From positions 1 through 8,355 of the forward strand of contig CAZAWA010000083.1 of NCBI GenBank assembly GCA_964488675.1: a DNA stretch of 8,355 bases, given 5' to 3'. Source of the stretch: QZKY01 sp964488675 (lineage in GTDB: Bacteria > Pseudomonadota > Gammaproteobacteria > Burkholderiales > Burkholderiaceae_D). Below, piece after piece: positions 1 through 5,354 of the stretch (positions are counted from its first letter, which is position 1; each line of letters starts with the position of its first letter). The notes below the pieces were generated by a model. That model did no database searches, was not told the DNA's origin, and saw only the letters and a list, made by a program, of their open reading frames with translations. The position numbers and the translations under genes were made by a program.

Positions 1-53
1 CCCGAATTTTGTTCTAACAATACATTTCAGGAACCAACCCAAAGGAGGCACTC

Positions 54-242
54 ATGAAAGAACCCACTCTCGGCCTGCAGGAAGTCCCCCTCACCGACAG
101 CGAACGCCAGCGCTGCGAAATCTGGACGCGCGTGATGGGCTACCACCGTCCGTTTTCCTCATTCAATACCGGAAAGAAAGGGGAATTCCGCGAGCGCACT
201 TATTTCGTTGAACCGCGCAACACCAGTAATACCACCCACTGA
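54..242 (+). CDS. nrdD: Stand-alone C-terminal glycyl-radical segment of anaerobic ribonucleotide reductase (NrdD-like, 62 aa)
   Basis: The 62-residue product matches only the extreme C-terminus of class III (anaerobic) ribonucleoside-triphosphate reductase. R26-V-M-G29-Y30 corresponds to the glycyl-radical RxxGY loop, and the following FN-GKK-EF-ER (residues 37-48) resembles the conserved tail after the radical glycine in E. coli NrdD. It has a single cysteine (C21) instead of the four-cysteine zinc site usually just before the loop. Family members carrying the whole enzyme are about 600-700 aa, so this is a small fragment. It has its own strong ribosome binding site, AAAGGAGG at 41-48, five bases before the ATG, which argues for a separately translated protein rather than a frameshifted tail. 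Upstream, its own frame is closed by TAA at 15-17, while another frame runs open to a TGA overlapping the ATG (ATGA). The main NrdD subunit probably ends just left of the window. Downstream lies nrdG. The role as a radical-bearing partner chain is inferred; I recall similarly short NrdD-annotated ORFs in other Betaproteobacteria. Confidence 0.75.
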   Translation: MKEPTLGLQEVPLTDSERQRCEIWTRVMGYHRPFSSFNTGKKGEFRERTYFVEPRNTSNTTH

Positions 243-342
243 ACCCATCGGCAAACCGCCTGCGTCAGGCAATCGTCCCGTTGGCAGATGGTCTGAGGGC
301 GGGCGCATAAGCTTTTCTCCAAAGGCGCATGCCGCCTTTAAT

Positions 343-380
343 CCCCTCCCCTTACCCCTCCGGGGAGGGGGCTTTTTTTT
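343..380 (+). terminator. Strong rho-independent terminator between the nrdD fragment and nrdG
   Basis: CCCCTCCCC (343-351) pairs perfectly over 9 bp with GGGGAGGGG (362-370). The loop is 10 nt, and after GC comes a run of eight T (373-380). This is a textbook intrinsic terminator for + strand transcription leaving the 62-aa ORF. It should reduce read-through into nrdG, which is unusual because nrdD and nrdG are normally one transcript. Confidence 0.75.
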
Positions 381-390
381 CGGGGAAATG

Positions 391-435
391 GGGGGCAGCA
401 GTTTATTTTTGCGACGCAAAAATTACGCTGACCCC
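391..435 (-). repeat. REP-like palindrome, copy 1 (GGGGTCAGC family)
   Basis: An imperfect palindrome of about 45 bp. The outer arms GGGG-G-CAGC and GCTG-A-CCCC pair apart from one G/A mismatch. The inner arms TTTTTGCG (406-413) and CGCAAAAA (415-422) pair perfectly. Its left half (CAGCAGTTT) is the reverse complement of the right half (AAACTGCTG) of the copy at 8308-8352, so it is a diverged, inverted member of the same family. It sits in the non-coding gap 243-495, just after the terminator and about 60 bp before nrdG. No transposase gene is adjacent. The strand given is relative to the 8308 copy. Confidence 0.65.
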
Positions 436-495
436 GAATTTCCAGAATCTCCGTTCTGAAGTTATCAATGATGGCCCAATAATATTTGCCCCCCC

Positions 496-1221
496 ATGCA
501 AGCCTTGATTACCACCGGCACAAGCACCCGCCAACTCAAAGTCGGCGGCGTCGTGCCCTTCACCACCACCGACTATCCGGGCAAGCTGGCCGCCGTCGTG
601 TTTGTGCAAGGCTGCCCGTGGAAATGCGCGTATTGCCACAACCCGCATCTGCAGCCCCGCACGGATGAAAGTCCGACGCCGTGGCATGAAGTCCTCTCCA
701 TGCTCAAGCGCCGCAAGGGATTGCTCGATGCGGTCGTTTTCAGCGGCGGCGAACCCACGCTCGACCCGGCGCTGGAAGATGCCATCTGCGAAGTTCGTGC
801 ACTGGGTTTTCAAATCGGGCTGCACACTGCCGGTACCTACCCGCGGCGACTCGCCGAAACTCTGCCGCTCATCGACTGGGTCGGCATCGATGTGAAAGCC
901 CCGTTTGGGGACTATGAACGCGTCACCGGCATTGCGGGCAGCGGCAAGCAAGCGCTTGCCTGCGCCGAAGCAGTGATCAAGAGCGGCATCACGCACGAAT
1001 TTCGCACCACCATCCATCCCGATCTGATATCGGATGAAGACTTGCTGAAACTGGCACAAACCCTATCCGCGATGGGCGTGCAGAATTACGCGCTGCAAGT
1101 ATTTCGCAGAGCGGGTTGTGACAATGATGCGTTGGCGGCTGTGGAAAGCAAATATCCGCCAAAGGAACTGGTAACAAAGATTGCAAGCGCATTCGAACAG
1201 TTCATATTGCGGCAGGAATAA
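496..1221 (+). CDS. nrdG: Anaerobic ribonucleoside-triphosphate reductase activating protein (radical SAM activase NrdG)
   Basis: A 241-aa radical-SAM enzyme that reductively cleaves S-adenosylmethionine and generates the glycyl radical on NrdD, switching on anaerobic deoxynucleotide synthesis. C40, C44 and C47 form the CxxxCxxC motif (GCPWKCAYCHN) that binds the [4Fe-4S] cluster. SGGEPTL at 83-89 is the SAM-contacting GGE motif. The N-terminal VPFTTTDYPGKLAAVVF stretch is typical of the longer NrdG subfamily (TIGR02495-type, about 200-240 aa), so the protein looks complete. The ATG at 496 is the first in-frame start; the preceding in-frame stop is TGA at 469-471. No Shine-Dalgarno sequence is visible, only a run of seven C (489-495), so translation may be weak or the start may be misplaced. 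Unlike the usual overlapping nrdD-nrdG arrangement, it lies 253 bp after the NrdD fragment, behind a terminator and a REP-like palindrome. It probably needs its own promoter, which I could not identify. Confidence 0.92.
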   Translation: MQALITTGTSTRQLKVGGVVPFTTTDYPGKLAAVVFVQGCPWKCAYCHNPHLQPRTDESPTPWHEVLSMLKRRKGLLDAVVFSGGEPTLDPALEDAICEVRALGFQIGLHTAGTYPRRLAETLPLIDWVGIDVKAPFGDYERVTGIAGSGKQALACAEAVIKSGITHEFRTTIHPDLISDEDLLKLAQTLSAMGVQNYALQVFRRAGCDNDALAAVESKYPPKELVTKIASAFEQFILRQE

Positions 1222-1252
1222 ACACAGCATTCGCCCTCAAATACGCAGCTTG

Positions 1253-1279
1253 TTGACACAGAATGTTTGATGTTAAATT
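1253..1279 (+). promoter_or_regulatory. Candidate sigma-70 promoter for the small membrane ORF / DUF3147 gene
   Basis: A perfect -35 box TTGACA lies at 1253-1258. A -10-like TAAATT at 1274-1279 is preceded by TG at 1271-1272, an extended -10 arrangement. The 15-nt spacer is shorter than ideal, which lowers confidence. The site is just downstream of nrdG, in an AT-richer patch, and points toward 1323-1944. Confidence 0.35.
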
Positions 1280-1282
1280 GCT

Positions 1283-1309
1283 TGACTAAGAATTAGATTG
1301 AATTAGTCA
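1283..1309 (+). promoter_or_regulatory. Inverted repeat, possible operator or leader hairpin
   Basis: TGACTAA (1283-1289) and TTAGTCA (1303-1309) form a perfect 7-bp inverted repeat with a 13-nt spacer. The spacer and right arm also contain a direct repeat, AATTAG at 1291-1296 and 1301-1306. It lies between the candidate -10 box and the GGGAGGG ribosome binding sequence (1314-1320). A repressor bound there would block transcription; as RNA it would be a weak hairpin. No specific regulator is recognised. Confidence 0.3.
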
Positions 1310-1385
1310 GCATGGGAGGGTTATGACATAGATATGGATTTTCCTTGTTTCGTACATCTTTGCGTTTGCATTTTGGTTCTTTTAC

Positions 1386-1568
1386 ATGTCTCAAAAAATG
1401 GGGGCAACTGCGACCAAAGTGCTTGCAAATGGTATCGCGCAGGAAAAGATTGATGATTTTTACCGAACTATGGGATTTCCAACTCTTATCACGCTTATTT
1501 GGTCGACATTATTTACAGGTTCATTAGTTGGCGGAATCGCGTCTCTGGTTTACTGGTTATTTACTTAA
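1386..1568 (+). CDS. Small hypothetical membrane protein (60 aa; frame extends upstream to an amber codon)
   Basis: Not recognised as a named family. From the ATG at 1386 the 60-aa product has a short soluble part (residues 1-31, with K/E/D and the stretch EKIDDFYRTMG) and one C-terminal transmembrane helix of about 25 residues, rich in L, I, G, S and W, ending in YWLFT. The reading frame stays open upstream to 1332 and would add another hydrophobic, aromatic-rich helix (IWIFLVSYIFAFAFWFFY). Just before that is ATG ACA TAG (1323-1331), preceded by GGGAGGG (1314-1320). The best-placed start therefore runs into an amber stop at codon 3. No ATG, GTG or TTG occurs in frame between 1332 and 1386. 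The real protein may be about 81 aa with two helices, disrupted by this stop, or may start at 1386 or at a non-standard codon. Codon use (TTA, ATA, many A/T third positions) differs from neighbouring genes. The DUF3147 gene starts 25 bp downstream. Confidence 0.45.
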   Translation: MSQKMGATATKVLANGIAQEKIDDFYRTMGFPTLITLIWSTLFTGSLVGGIASLVYWLFT

Positions 1569-1593
1569 TGCTGTAGTTCCTGCTGGGATTGAC

Positions 1594-1944
1594 ATGGTCT
1601 GGCTCATCACAAAATATCTTCTCACCGCCGGTGTCGTGGTGCTGGTATCGGAAATCGCAAAACGCAGCGACAAGCTGGGCGGCTTTGTTGCCGCGTTGCC
1701 GCTCGTGACCCTGCTGGCGCTGATCTGGCTTTATGTCGAAAATCAGCCGCAGGAAAAAATTGCCAACCACGCGTGGTATACCTTCTGGTTCGTCGTGCCG
1801 ACCCTGCCGATGTTTCTGGCTTTCCCGCTGCTGTTGCCGCGCATCGGGTTCTGGCCATCATTGCTGACATGCGTACTCATCACCATTGTCTGCTTTTACC
1901 TGTTCGCTTTGCTGGTGCGCCGCTTTGGCATCGAACTGTTTTAG
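1594..1944 (+). CDS. DUF3147-family inner-membrane protein
   Basis: A 116-aa integral membrane protein of unknown function, recognised as DUF3147-like (PF11345) from overall pattern and length. It has four hydrophobic segments, roughly residues 3-20, 29-48, 60-80 and 88-108. A short polar loop, EIAKRSDKLGG, lies between the first two, and a second, ENQPQEKIANHAWY, precedes the third. A positively charged RR is near the C-terminus. The ATG at 1594 is preferred because the sequence from MVWLITKYLL onward is the conserved part. The longer frame from a TTG at 1528 would overlap the preceding small membrane ORF and adds nothing membrane-like. The ribosome binding site is weak. Its TAG stop (1942-1944) overlaps the TAA stop of pgl on the other strand (1941-1943), leaving no room for a terminator between the convergent genes. 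Function is not predictable from context. Confidence 0.8.
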   Translation: MVWLITKYLLTAGVVVLVSEIAKRSDKLGGFVAALPLVTLLALIWLYVENQPQEKIANHAWYTFWFVVPTLPMFLAFPLLLPRIGFWPSLLTCVLITIVCFYLFALLVRRFGIELF

Positions 1945-2663
1945 AATTGCCCGCCCATCAGCGATGCCGCCCCCTGGTCGACGAACCAGCGCACATCACC
2001 CGAGTCTGGCCGGATCAGCTGCGCCGGATAGGGCGGCTCGGCATCGTCGAGCACATGCTGCAACACTTTCGCCTTGCCGCCTCCCGCCACCAGAAACAAT
2101 ATCGTGGCAGCCTGGTTGACAATCGGCGCCGTCAGCGTGACGCGGCTGAAATCCTCCTCAAGACGCTTGGCCACTGCCGTCCAGCGCAGGCGCTCGTCGA
2201 GCGCGTTTGACCCCGGCAACAGCGAGAGTGTGTGACCATCGTCGCCCAGTCCAAGCAGCACCAGATCGAAGCACGGCGCCTCCCAGCCAAAATATTCGGC
2301 CAGCTCGATGCCGTACGCGTCGGCAGCTCGCTGGGGCGATCCGCCGCTTCGTATCGGATGGATGTGTTCCGGCCGCACCGGAACGAGATCAAGCAATGCC
2401 TGCCGCGCCATCAATGCATTGCTGCGCGGATCGTTTGGCGGCACACAGCGCTCGTCTCCCCAGAATACATGCACCCTGTCCCACGGCACCGCACTGCGAT
2501 AGGGTTCCTGCGCCAGCGCCTGATAGGTCTGGCGCGGCGTTTCGCCGCCGGCCAGCAGTACCGTGAAACGATCATGATCCACGACCGCCTTGTGCGCCAG
2601 ATCGGCAAACAACGCGGCAGCGGCCTGCGCCAACGCATCGCGATCGTCAAAAATTTGCAGCAC
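1941..2663 (-). CDS. pgl: 6-phosphogluconolactonase
   Basis: Cytosolic enzyme (240 aa, DevB/Pgl type) hydrolysing 6-phosphoglucono-1,5-lactone to 6-phosphogluconate, the second step of the oxidative pentose phosphate pathway. Visible family motifs are GGETP (39-43, the LSGGSTP-type phosphate loop), FWGDERCVPPNDPRSN (67-82) and GLGDDGHTLSLLPGS (138-152), where D142-G-H144 holds the presumed catalytic histidine. VAGGGKA near the C-terminus matches the usual TGxxKA-like motif. Length is normal for the family. The start is GTG at 2663-2661. It shares one base with the zwf stop (TAGTG) and is preceded by GGAGG inside the end of zwf, so translation is probably coupled to zwf. It is the last gene of gnd-zwf-pgl. 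Its stop overlaps that of the convergent DUF3147 gene. Confidence 0.95.
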   Translation of the reverse strand: MLQIFDDRDALAQAAAALFADLAHKAVVDHDRFTVLLAGGETPRQTYQALAQEPYRSAVPWDRVHVFWGDERCVPPNDPRSNALMARQALLDLVPVRPEHIHPIRSGGSPQRAADAYGIELAEYFGWEAPCFDLVLLGLGDDGHTLSLLPGSNALDERLRWTAVAKRLEEDFSRVTLTAPIVNQAATILFLVAGGGKAKVLQHVLDDAEPPYPAQLIRPDSGDVRWFVDQGAASLMGGQF

Positions 2664-4174
2664 TATTCCTCCGTGCCGGAAGGTTGCAGCCAGCTATGGC
2701 CTTCGCGCGCCAGCATCAGGTTAGCCGCCTCCGGCCCCCAGGTGCCAGCCTGGTAGTTCGGAAAATCGCCGGGTGGCACCGAATCCCACGCGTCCAGAAT
2801 CGGCGTGACCACGCTCCACGCAGACTCCACCTGATCGGCGCGCATGAAGAGCGTCGCATCGCCACGGATCACATCAAGCAGAAGGGTCTCGTACGCTTCT
2901 GGCGCAGGTGTCTTGAAAGCGTCCTTGTACAGGAACTGCATTTCAGCCGCCCCGAGCAGCAGACGGTTGCCAGGCTGCTTGACCTGGATGCGCGTGCCGA
3001 TGCCCTCTTCGGGCTGAATACGAATCGTAATTCGGTTGGGCTGCCAGCTTTCCACCGCGGCAGACGGAAAGAACTGGTGCGGCGGCGAACGGAAAATGAT
3101 CGACACTTCCGACACCTTGGACGGCAGGCGCTTGCCGGTTCGCAGGTAGAACGGCACGCCCTGCCAGCGCCAGTTGTCGATGTGGAACTTGAACGCAGCA
3201 AAGGTGGCAGTGGTGGAATCGGGCACGACATGCTTCTCTTCCCGATAGCCTGCCGCAGGCTGGCCGAGCACCATTCCCCTGCGGTACTGCCCGCGCACGG
3301 CGATGCGATGTATGTCTTCATTCAGAATTGGTCGGATGGCGCGCAATACATCGACCTTCTTGTTGCGAATCTCATCCGCATCAAAGCTGATCGGCGGCTC
3401 CATCGCCACCAGACAGAGCACCTGCAACAGGTGATTCTGCACCATGTCACGCAATGCGCCGGCCTTGTCGTAATATTCGCCGCGCGCCTCAACGCCGACT
3501 GTTTCGGCCACGGTAATCTGGATGTGATCGATATAGCGGCGATCCCAGATCGGCTCGAACAGCGAATTCGCAAAGCGGAAAGCGAGGATGTTTTGCACCG
3601 TCTGCTTGCCGAGATAATGATCGATGCGGTAAATCTGGGATTCGTCGAACATTCCGCTCAGGAACACATTCAGCTCGCGGGCGGACGCAAGATCGCGGCC
3701 AAAGGGTTTCTCCACCACCAGCCTGTCGTGCTTGCAGTCGTTGCACACGCCCAGCCGCATCAGCATGGCCGAGGCCGGTTTTACCATCGTCGGCGGTATC
3801 GCAAAATAATACACCCGATTGGCCCTGACGCCCCAGGCTGTGTCAATTTCCGCCAGCCGTGCGCTCAGCGCCACGCCTGAAGCGGCATCCGCCAGATCTT
3901 CGGACACATAGCTGATGTTGGCGGCGAAGCTGTCCCAGACAGATTCATCCGCCACGAGCCGGCGGGAAAACTGATTCACGCCGTCGCGAATCTTCGCACG
4001 GTAATCGTCAATATCCAGATCAAGCCGATCCACGCCGACCATTGCAAACCTGTCGGGCTGGTGGTTGTCCAGCAGCAGGTTATAAAGCGCCGGCAACAGC
4101 TTGCGCCAGGTGAGATCGCCGCCGGCGCCGATAATGATAATGATGGTCGGATCGAGAGAAGGGGGCGGGGGCAT
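2663..4174 (-). CDS. zwf: Glucose-6-phosphate 1-dehydrogenase
   Basis: Cytosolic enzyme (503 aa, normal length) oxidising glucose-6-phosphate to 6-phosphogluconolactone with reduction of NADP+ or NAD+. The nucleotide loop at 16-26 reads GAGGDLTWRKL, where most relatives have GASGDLxxRKL. R50 in VGVDRLD is at the position that contacts the NADP 2'-phosphate in the Leuconostoc enzyme, so NADP use is plausible. EKPFG (155-159) and the substrate motif RIDHYLGK (183-190, with D185 and H186) are intact, as is RDMVQNH ending at H248, the likely catalytic base. The ATG at 4174 is chosen because AAAGGGGAG lies just upstream and the conserved domain starts at once; the frame runs on upstream inside gnd, but that part has no Zwf similarity. 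It starts 2 bp after the gnd stop and its TAG overlaps the pgl GTG, so the three genes form one operon. Confidence 0.97.
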   Translation of the reverse strand: MPPPPSLDPTIIIIIGAGGDLTWRKLLPALYNLLLDNHQPDRFAMVGVDRLDLDIDDYRAKIRDGVNQFSRRLVADESVWDSFAANISYVSEDLADAASGVALSARLAEIDTAWGVRANRVYYFAIPPTMVKPASAMLMRLGVCNDCKHDRLVVEKPFGRDLASARELNVFLSGMFDESQIYRIDHYLGKQTVQNILAFRFANSLFEPIWDRRYIDHIQITVAETVGVEARGEYYDKAGALRDMVQNHLLQVLCLVAMEPPISFDADEIRNKKVDVLRAIRPILNEDIHRIAVRGQYRRGMVLGQPAAGYREEKHVVPDSTTATFAAFKFHIDNWRWQGVPFYLRTGKRLPSKVSEVSIIFRSPPHQFFPSAAVESWQPNRITIRIQPEEGIGTRIQVKQPGNRLLLGAAEMQFLYKDAFKTPAPEAYETLLLDVIRGDATLFMRADQVESAWSVVTPILDAWDSVPPGDFPNYQAGTWGPEAANLMLAREGHSWLQPSGTEE

Positions 4175-4176
4175 GA

Positions 4177-5199
4177 TCACTCCCCTTTCGTTTCGGGTTT
4201 TTCGTGGTGTCCGCCGAACTGGTAGCGCATCGCAGACAGCAGGCGATTGCCGAAGTCCCCTTCGCCGCGCGAACTGAACCGCTGATAAAGCGCAGCGCTC
4301 AGCACCGGCGCTGGCACACCAGCGTCGACAGCGGCATTGATGGCCCAGCGCCCTTCGCCGGAATCGGACACCCTTCCTGCAAAACCATCCAGTGTAGGAT
4401 TGTCCGCCAGCGACTGCGCACTCAAGTCCAGCAACCACGATATCACCACGCTGCCGCGCCGCCACAGCTCGGCAATGTCTGCCAGATTGAGGTCATAGCG
4501 AAAATGTTCCGGATTGCGCAAGGGCGAAGTTTCAGCATCCGTCTCCCTCCCTTGCTGACCGATGTTGGCGTGCTGCATGAGCGCAAAGCCCTCGGCATAA
4601 GCCGCCATCAGCCCGTACTCGATGCCGTTGTGCACCATTTTCACGAAGTGGCCGGCGCCGCTGGGGCCGCAATGCAGATAGCCCTGTTCCGCCGTCGATC
4701 CCGGTTTTCGTCCGGGCGTCGGCGATGCGGCCGCACTTCCGGGCGCGAGCGATGCAAAAATGGGTTGCAGATGTCTGACCGCGTCAACCTCGCCACCGAT
4801 CATCAGGCAGTAGCCGCGCTCGCGCCCCCAGACGCCGCCACTGGTGCCAACATCCAGATAGCGGATGCCGCGCGCGCCCAGTTCCGCGCTGCGCCTAATG
4901 TCGTCGTGATAGTGGGAATTGCCGCCATCGATCAGGATGTCGCCTGCTGACAATAGCGGCGCAACATCGGCTATCACCGCATCGACGGCGGCGGCCGGGA
5001 TCATCAGCCAGACCACGCGCGGGGTTGCCAGTTGCCCGACAAAGTTTGCCAGACTGTCGGCTCCCTTTGCGCCATCCGCCACCAGTGCGGCCAGCGCATC
5101 GGTATTATGGTCGAACGCCACGCAATCATGCCCCTGAGCGAGCAAACGACGCACCATGTCGCCGCCCATGCGGCCAATCCCGATCATGCCGATTTGCAT
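4177..5199 (-). CDS. gnd: 6-phosphogluconate dehydrogenase, decarboxylating, short (probably NAD-preferring) type
   Basis: Converts 6-phosphogluconate to ribulose-5-phosphate and CO2 with reduction of NAD(P)+. At 340 aa it belongs to the short subfamily (TIGR00872-like), not the ~470-aa E. coli Gnd type. It has the Rossmann motif GIGRMGG (7-13), and the second strand ends F29-D30-H31-N32. An acid there in place of the Asn-Arg-Ser/Thr of NADP enzymes suggests NAD+ preference. DGGNSHYHDD (91-100) and HCGPSGAGHFVKMVHNGIEY (176-195) carry the substrate site, including the catalytic K187 and E194. The insert rich in P, G and A at 153-173 is usual in this subfamily. The start is ATG at 5199, preceded by AAAGGAAACAGG; an upstream extension is not conserved-looking. 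It is the first gene of gnd-zwf-pgl. A possible -10 box TACAAT is at 5247-5242 on the minus strand, but no good -35 accompanies it. No edd/eda genes are adjacent. Confidence 0.94.
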   Translation of the reverse strand: MQIGMIGIGRMGGDMVRRLLAQGHDCVAFDHNTDALAALVADGAKGADSLANFVGQLATPRVVWLMIPAAAVDAVIADVAPLLSAGDILIDGGNSHYHDDIRRSAELGARGIRYLDVGTSGGVWGRERGYCLMIGGEVDAVRHLQPIFASLAPGSAAASPTPGRKPGSTAEQGYLHCGPSGAGHFVKMVHNGIEYGLMAAYAEGFALMQHANIGQQGRETDAETSPLRNPEHFRYDLNLADIAELWRRGSVVISWLLDLSAQSLADNPTLDGFAGRVSDSGEGRWAINAAVDAGVPAPVLSAALYQRFSSRGEGDFGNRLLSAMRYQFGGHHEKPETKGE

Positions 5200-5354
5200 C
5201 CTGTTTCCTTTATTTTGAATGTGCCGACAACTGACGGTCTGATTGTATGACAAGTGCGCCCTGGGCTTCGGGCATGCCGTCACGATATGCCTCCGGCTTG
5301 TCGCAGGTCAAACCTGAAGCTGCACAACGCACAGCGCAAGCTGAGGTTGCGCCA

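Noticed and set aside
403..1059. 218-aa minus-strand open frame across nrdG
   Set aside because: Shadow of the radical-SAM gene. It also runs through the palindrome, and the sequence resembles no family.
1528..1593. TTG start giving a 138-aa DUF3147 protein
   Set aside because: The added residues overlap the preceding small ORF and are not part of the conserved domain; ATG 1594 fits the family length.
2684..3880. Long 398-aa open frame on the + strand
   Set aside because: It is antisense to zwf, whose motifs are unmistakable. The translation is Arg/His-rich with no recognisable domain, as expected for a shadow frame in GC-rich DNA.
4175..4465. Upstream extension of zwf to a 600-aa protein
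   Set aside because: The extra 97 residues lie wholly inside gnd and look like an off-frame translation. A good ribosome binding site supports ATG 4174.
4204..4950. 248-aa + strand open frame
   Set aside because: Antisense shadow of gnd; no ribosome binding site and no domain pattern.
5242..5247. Minus-strand TACAAT as a promoter for gnd-zwf-pgl
   Set aside because: No recognisable -35 box at 15-19 nt, so it is mentioned only within the gnd entry.
5304..5316. CAGGT-CAA-ACCTG hairpin downstream of the Gly-rich membrane gene
   Set aside because: Only a 5-bp stem with no T-run on either strand; not supportable as a terminator.
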